A stretch of DNA of 33,479 nucleotides from assembly GCA_023418315.1 (NCBI GenBank), contig JAEZZY010000076.1, positions 1 to 33,479 of the forward strand, in the 5' to 3' direction. The translations under genes were made by a program, and so were the position numbers. A model generated the notes under the pieces. It was not told the DNA's origin. It saw only the letters and a list, made by a program, of their open reading frames with translations, and ran no database searches. Source of the stretch: Bacteroidota bacterium (lineage in GTDB: Bacteria; Bacteroidota; Bacteroidia; Chitinophagales; Chitinophagaceae). Shown here in pieces: positions 31,033 to 33,479 of the stretch (within the stretch, counting starts at the first letter, position 1; every line of letters starts with the position of its first letter).

Positions 31033-32190
31033 ATGATGAAACGGTTGCTTTCCATATCATTTTTACTGCTTGGCATAGGGTTCTCCGCCTATGGGCAGGA
31101 TGATATTTATTATAACAGTGCGGATATAGAAAGGGAGAAACGGGAAGATAAGAAACGTGCGGCGGAGGAAGCCGAGCAAAGAGCCGATGAAGAACGAAAT
31201 TACGACTACAGCGCTTCGGAAAACTCCTATGACGAAGAAGGAAACTACCGCACTTACAACAACAGCTATGGCAATGACGGAGAATCCTATAGCGATTATG
31301 ACAATGATTATTATTACTCCTCCAATATTCGCCGGTTCAATTATCCTTTCTATGGAATGGGTTATTACAACTCTTTTTACAATCCTTACTGGTACGATCC
31401 CTACTGGTCTGATCCCTATTGGGGCTGGAGTGCCTGGAATCGCCCCGGCTTCTCTATAGGCTTTGGCGGCGGACCGTATTGGAGTTCTTACTGGAGCTGG
31501 TATTCCTGGTACGGATACCCTATGTACAGCAGTTATTATTACTATCCTTATTATGGCAATGCTTATTATAATGCCTATTATAGCGGTTACTGGAACGGTT
31601 ATTACTCAGGATTGTACAATGATAATTACGGCATACGCCAGACCTATGGACCGAGAAATACCTACTCTTCCAATTCTGTTATTCATAACAATATGAACTC
31701 TTCCGGCATCAGAAGCGGAGTGCGCCCTACACCGGGTTCCGGCAACAGCGGCAACCGGCCGCCAACCCATATACGATCCACAACAGATGCGCCCCGTACG
31801 ATTGACAGAAATCCTGCTGAAAGAACAAACCGCAGATTTTTTACCAACGACCGTACCGAACCTTCCTATAACAGAGATAATAATGTGCGTATGAATGATG
31901 ATGCTATTCGCGACGGACGCAGGCAAAACGTACCAAACCGAACCACCATCACGCCGGAGCGTAATTATTCTTCTCCACCCTCACGCGTACAACCCAATCG
32001 CCAAATGACTGCACCACGCTACGAACGTCCTGCTCCTAATTACCAGCGTAGCCAGCCGGTTTACCAACGCAGCGAGCCGGTAAGAAGCGCACCCACTTAT
32101 TCGCCGCCGTCACGTAGCGGTGGCAGCAACTTTGGCGGAGGATCGCGTAGCGGCGGCTCACATAGCGGCGGATTCGGAGGAAGAAGATAA
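31033..32190 (+). CDS. Tyr/Trp-rich low-complexity exported protein
   Basis: A 385-residue exported protein of strongly biased composition. The signal peptide MMKRLLSISFLLLGIGFSAYG precedes a charged helical stretch (about 28-52, ADIEREKREDKKRAAEEAEQ), an acidic Asn/Tyr/Ser region, a Tyr/Trp/Gly/Ser/Pro-rich core (about 85-205; for example NPYWYDPYWSDPYWGWS and MYSSYYYYPYYGNAYY), a basic Arg/Asn/Pro/Ser region, and a Gly/Ser/Arg tail (SGGSHSGGFGGRR). No enzymatic family is recognised; similar proteins in Bacteroidota are uncharacterised. An extracellular structural or surface role is possible but inferred. Two adjacent Met codons make 31033 or 31036 possible starts. Divergent from proS. Confidence 0.85.
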   Translation: MMKRLLSISFLLLGIGFSAYGQDDIYYNSADIEREKREDKKRAAEEAEQRADEERNYDYSASENSYDEEGNYRTYNNSYGNDGESYSDYDNDYYYSSNIRRFNYPFYGMGYYNSFYNPYWYDPYWSDPYWGWSAWNRPGFSIGFGGGPYWSSYWSWYSWYGYPMYSSYYYYPYYGNAYYNAYYSGYWNGYYSGLYNDNYGIRQTYGPRNTYSSNSVIHNNMNSSGIRSGVRPTPGSGNSGNRPPTHIRSTTDAPRTIDRNPAERTNRRFFTNDRTEPSYNRDNNVRMNDDAIRDGRRQNVPNRTTITPERNYSSPPSRVQPNRQMTAPRYERPAPNYQRSQPVYQRSEPVRSAPTYSPPSRSGGSNFGGGSRSGGSHSGGFGGRR

Positions 32191-32402
32191 GAAGGAACGA
32201 GCGGAACCATTCCCCGAAAAAATAAAAATCGGGAGCTGCAAAGGCCGGGTTTATTACCCGAACGGAGCCGGCAGGTATAATGTTTTTGTCCTGCGCATAG
32301 CCTGCTTTATTCTGTTGCCCTCTTTGTGTGAATTGTTCTTTCCTCTTTTTAATAAAACGGTATAGTTTTTGAAAAACTTGTCAGGAAGCAATTATTATAG
32401 AA

Positions 32403-33479
32403 ATGATACGATCAAGATTTTATAAAACAGCGTGCTTGTTTTCTGCCGCTACCGCTATGGCTGTGGGCACAATGGCACAAAGCGCTGAGGATGTATTGCG
32501 TTATTCCTTCATCAACCCCACAAGCACGGCACGCGCTATGGGCATTGGAAATGCACTGGGTTCTGTAGGCGGCGACTTTGGTACATTGAGCGTGAACCCT
32601 GCCGGTATAGGCATTTACCGTAAGGGAGAAATGATGGTTACGCCATCGTTAAAAATGAACAGCGCAAACAGCACTTACCTCCATACCTCAAATACAGAAT
32701 CTGCAAGTCGTTTTAATTTTAATAACCTGGGAATGGTGTTTACCAAAGCGCCAAGGGGGAAACGCTATGATAAAGCAGCCTGGAAATCTGTTTCCTTTGC
32801 CTTTGGGCTGAACCGCCTGGCAGATTTTAATCGCCATTATTCCTACAGCGGGCTGATGAAAGGAAGCGGAAATAATTATAGCAGCTTCAGCGAAATATTT
32901 GTAAACGATGCCCTACAAAATCCGGGAAATATAGATAATAACCTCGGCTACCAAAGCTATCTGATTGATAAGGATGATAGCGGACGCTTCTTTACGCACG
33001 CCAACTGGGAAACAGGGCTGAACCAGAAACGCTATGTAAAAGAGCGCGGCGGTATGAATGAACTTTTATTTTCGCTGGGTGGCAACTATGAGGAAAAATT
33101 GTTGCTGGGCGCTACGGTCAGTCTGCCTATTATCAATTACCGACGGGAATCTTATTTTCAGGAGGTAGATGCTGCCAACGATCCGTCCAATTATTTTCAG
33201 GCATTCCGTTACAACGAATCGTTGCAAAGCTCCGGTATGGGCTTCACTCTGAAGCTGGGCGCTATTTACAAAGCCTCCGATTATTTCCGGCTGGGCGCAG
33301 CCGTACACACGCCTACATGGCTTATGCTTTCGGATGTATATGACGAGTCCATCACCGCCAATACCGAAACCTATAAACAGGAATTTTACCCTGCAAGCGA
33401 CCAAAACCCGGTTACGTCTGTAAGTCTTACACAAGGTACCTTCGACTATAGCATACGCACACCCTGGCGAGCCGTACTG
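32403..33479 (+). CDS. OmpP1/FadL-like outer-membrane protein, C-terminus beyond the window
   Basis: ATG at 32403 opens a frame of 359 codons to the window edge with no stop. It begins MIRSRFYKTACLFSAATAM with signal cleavage after AVGTMAQ, then AEDVLRYSFINPTSTARAMGIGNALGSVGGDFGTLSVNPAGIGIYRKGE, the N-terminal hatch-like signature of Bacteroidota OmpP1/FadL (PorV-like) proteins. Later stretches alternate as beta strands (SVSFAFGLNRLADFNRHYSYSG, LLFSLGGNYEEKLLLGATV, FRLGAAVHTPTW). FadL relatives import hydrophobic substrates through the outer membrane. It follows the Tyr/Trp-rich gene by 212 bases on the same strand; the gap contains no terminator I trust, so cotranscription is possible. Confidence 0.85.
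   Translation, partial: MIRSRFYKTACLFSAATAMAVGTMAQSAEDVLRYSFINPTSTARAMGIGNALGSVGGDFGTLSVNPAGIGIYRKGEMMVTPSLKMNSANSTYLHTSNTESASRFNFNNLGMVFTKAPRGKRYDKAAWKSVSFAFGLNRLADFNRHYSYSGLMKGSGNNYSSFSEIFVNDALQNPGNIDNNLGYQSYLIDKDDSGRFFTHANWETGLNQKRYVKERGGMNELLFSLGGNYEEKLLLGATVSLPIINYRRESYFQEVDAANDPSNYFQAFRYNESLQSSGMGFTLKLGAIYKASDYFRLGAAVHTPTWLMLSDVYDESITANTETYKQEFYPASDQNPVTSVSLTQGTFDYSIRTPWRAVL

Noticed and set aside
32213..32233. Hairpin CCCGA/TCGGG after the Tyr/Trp-rich gene
   Set aside because: Only 5 bp with an A-rich loop and no T-tract; too weak to call a terminator.
1..33479. CRISPR array, tRNA, rRNA, phage or IS element
   Set aside because: No regularly spaced repeats, cloverleaf sequences, rRNA stretches, integrases or transposases were seen on either strand.

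Overview
The window looks like a chromosomal segment of a Bacteroidota species, most likely Chitinophagaceae or a close relative. The evidence is a type IX secretion (T9SS) C-terminal sorting domain, a DUF4249 lipoprotein, the short archaeal/eukaryal-type ProS, Bacteroidota-style LeuS, and repeated promoter boxes of the Bacteroidota -7 type (TAnnTTTG). It contains no rRNA, tRNA, CRISPR array, phage or recognisable transposase. It is mostly housekeeping and envelope genes, with one striking mobile-DNA episode inside leuS.

Layout. 1-3046 (minus): an apparently coupled operon of an RlmI-type rRNA methyltransferase, an alpha/beta hydrolase and a membrane GT2 glycosyltransferase cut by the window edge. 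3062-3652 (plus): a non-housekeeping gap with helically phased TTAAGC repeats upstream of two tiny ORFs. 3653-7849 (minus): SmpB, AccD, TrxB, a DUF4249 lipoprotein and a YafK/YkuD-type L,D-transpeptidase. 8025-14159 (plus): a VOC protein, LeuS, a candidate structured RNA, a GreA/Rnk-like protein and a SirB1-type transglutaminase-fold protein. 14235-17312 (plus): a 1025-residue secreted SprB-repeat protein with a T9SS tail. Then a 44-residue lipoprotein (minus), and on plus Mpl, a DnaQ-like exonuclease and a Dpm1-like glycosyltransferase. 20604-22116 (minus): a CBS-domain protein and a second alpha/beta hydrolase. 22243-28533 (minus): a tripartite RND efflux operon (membrane fusion protein, HAE1 pump, NodT-type outer-membrane factor) preceded by an unrecognised small exported protein. 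The window ends with a DUF1275 membrane protein (plus), ProS (minus), a Tyr/Trp-rich exported protein and the start of an OmpP1/FadL-like outer-membrane protein (plus).

Most interesting is leuS. Its frame stays open through 1204 codons, although Bacteroidota LeuS is normally near 920-960. The excess includes a 588-bp in-frame insert carrying a DUF559 (Vsr-like, PD-(D/E)xK-type) endonuclease domain bounded by two inverted GC-rich palindromes. A second, solo palindrome of the same type sits in-frame just before the KMSKS loop, and a four-copy ATTCAAA repeat lies at the edge of the editing domain. This looks like a small palindrome-bounded mobile unit, perhaps a DUF559-associated counterpart of REP or Rickettsia palindromic elements, that is tolerated inside an essential tRNA synthetase.

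All family calls come from reading motifs without database searches. Promoter, terminator and RNA calls are pattern matches.
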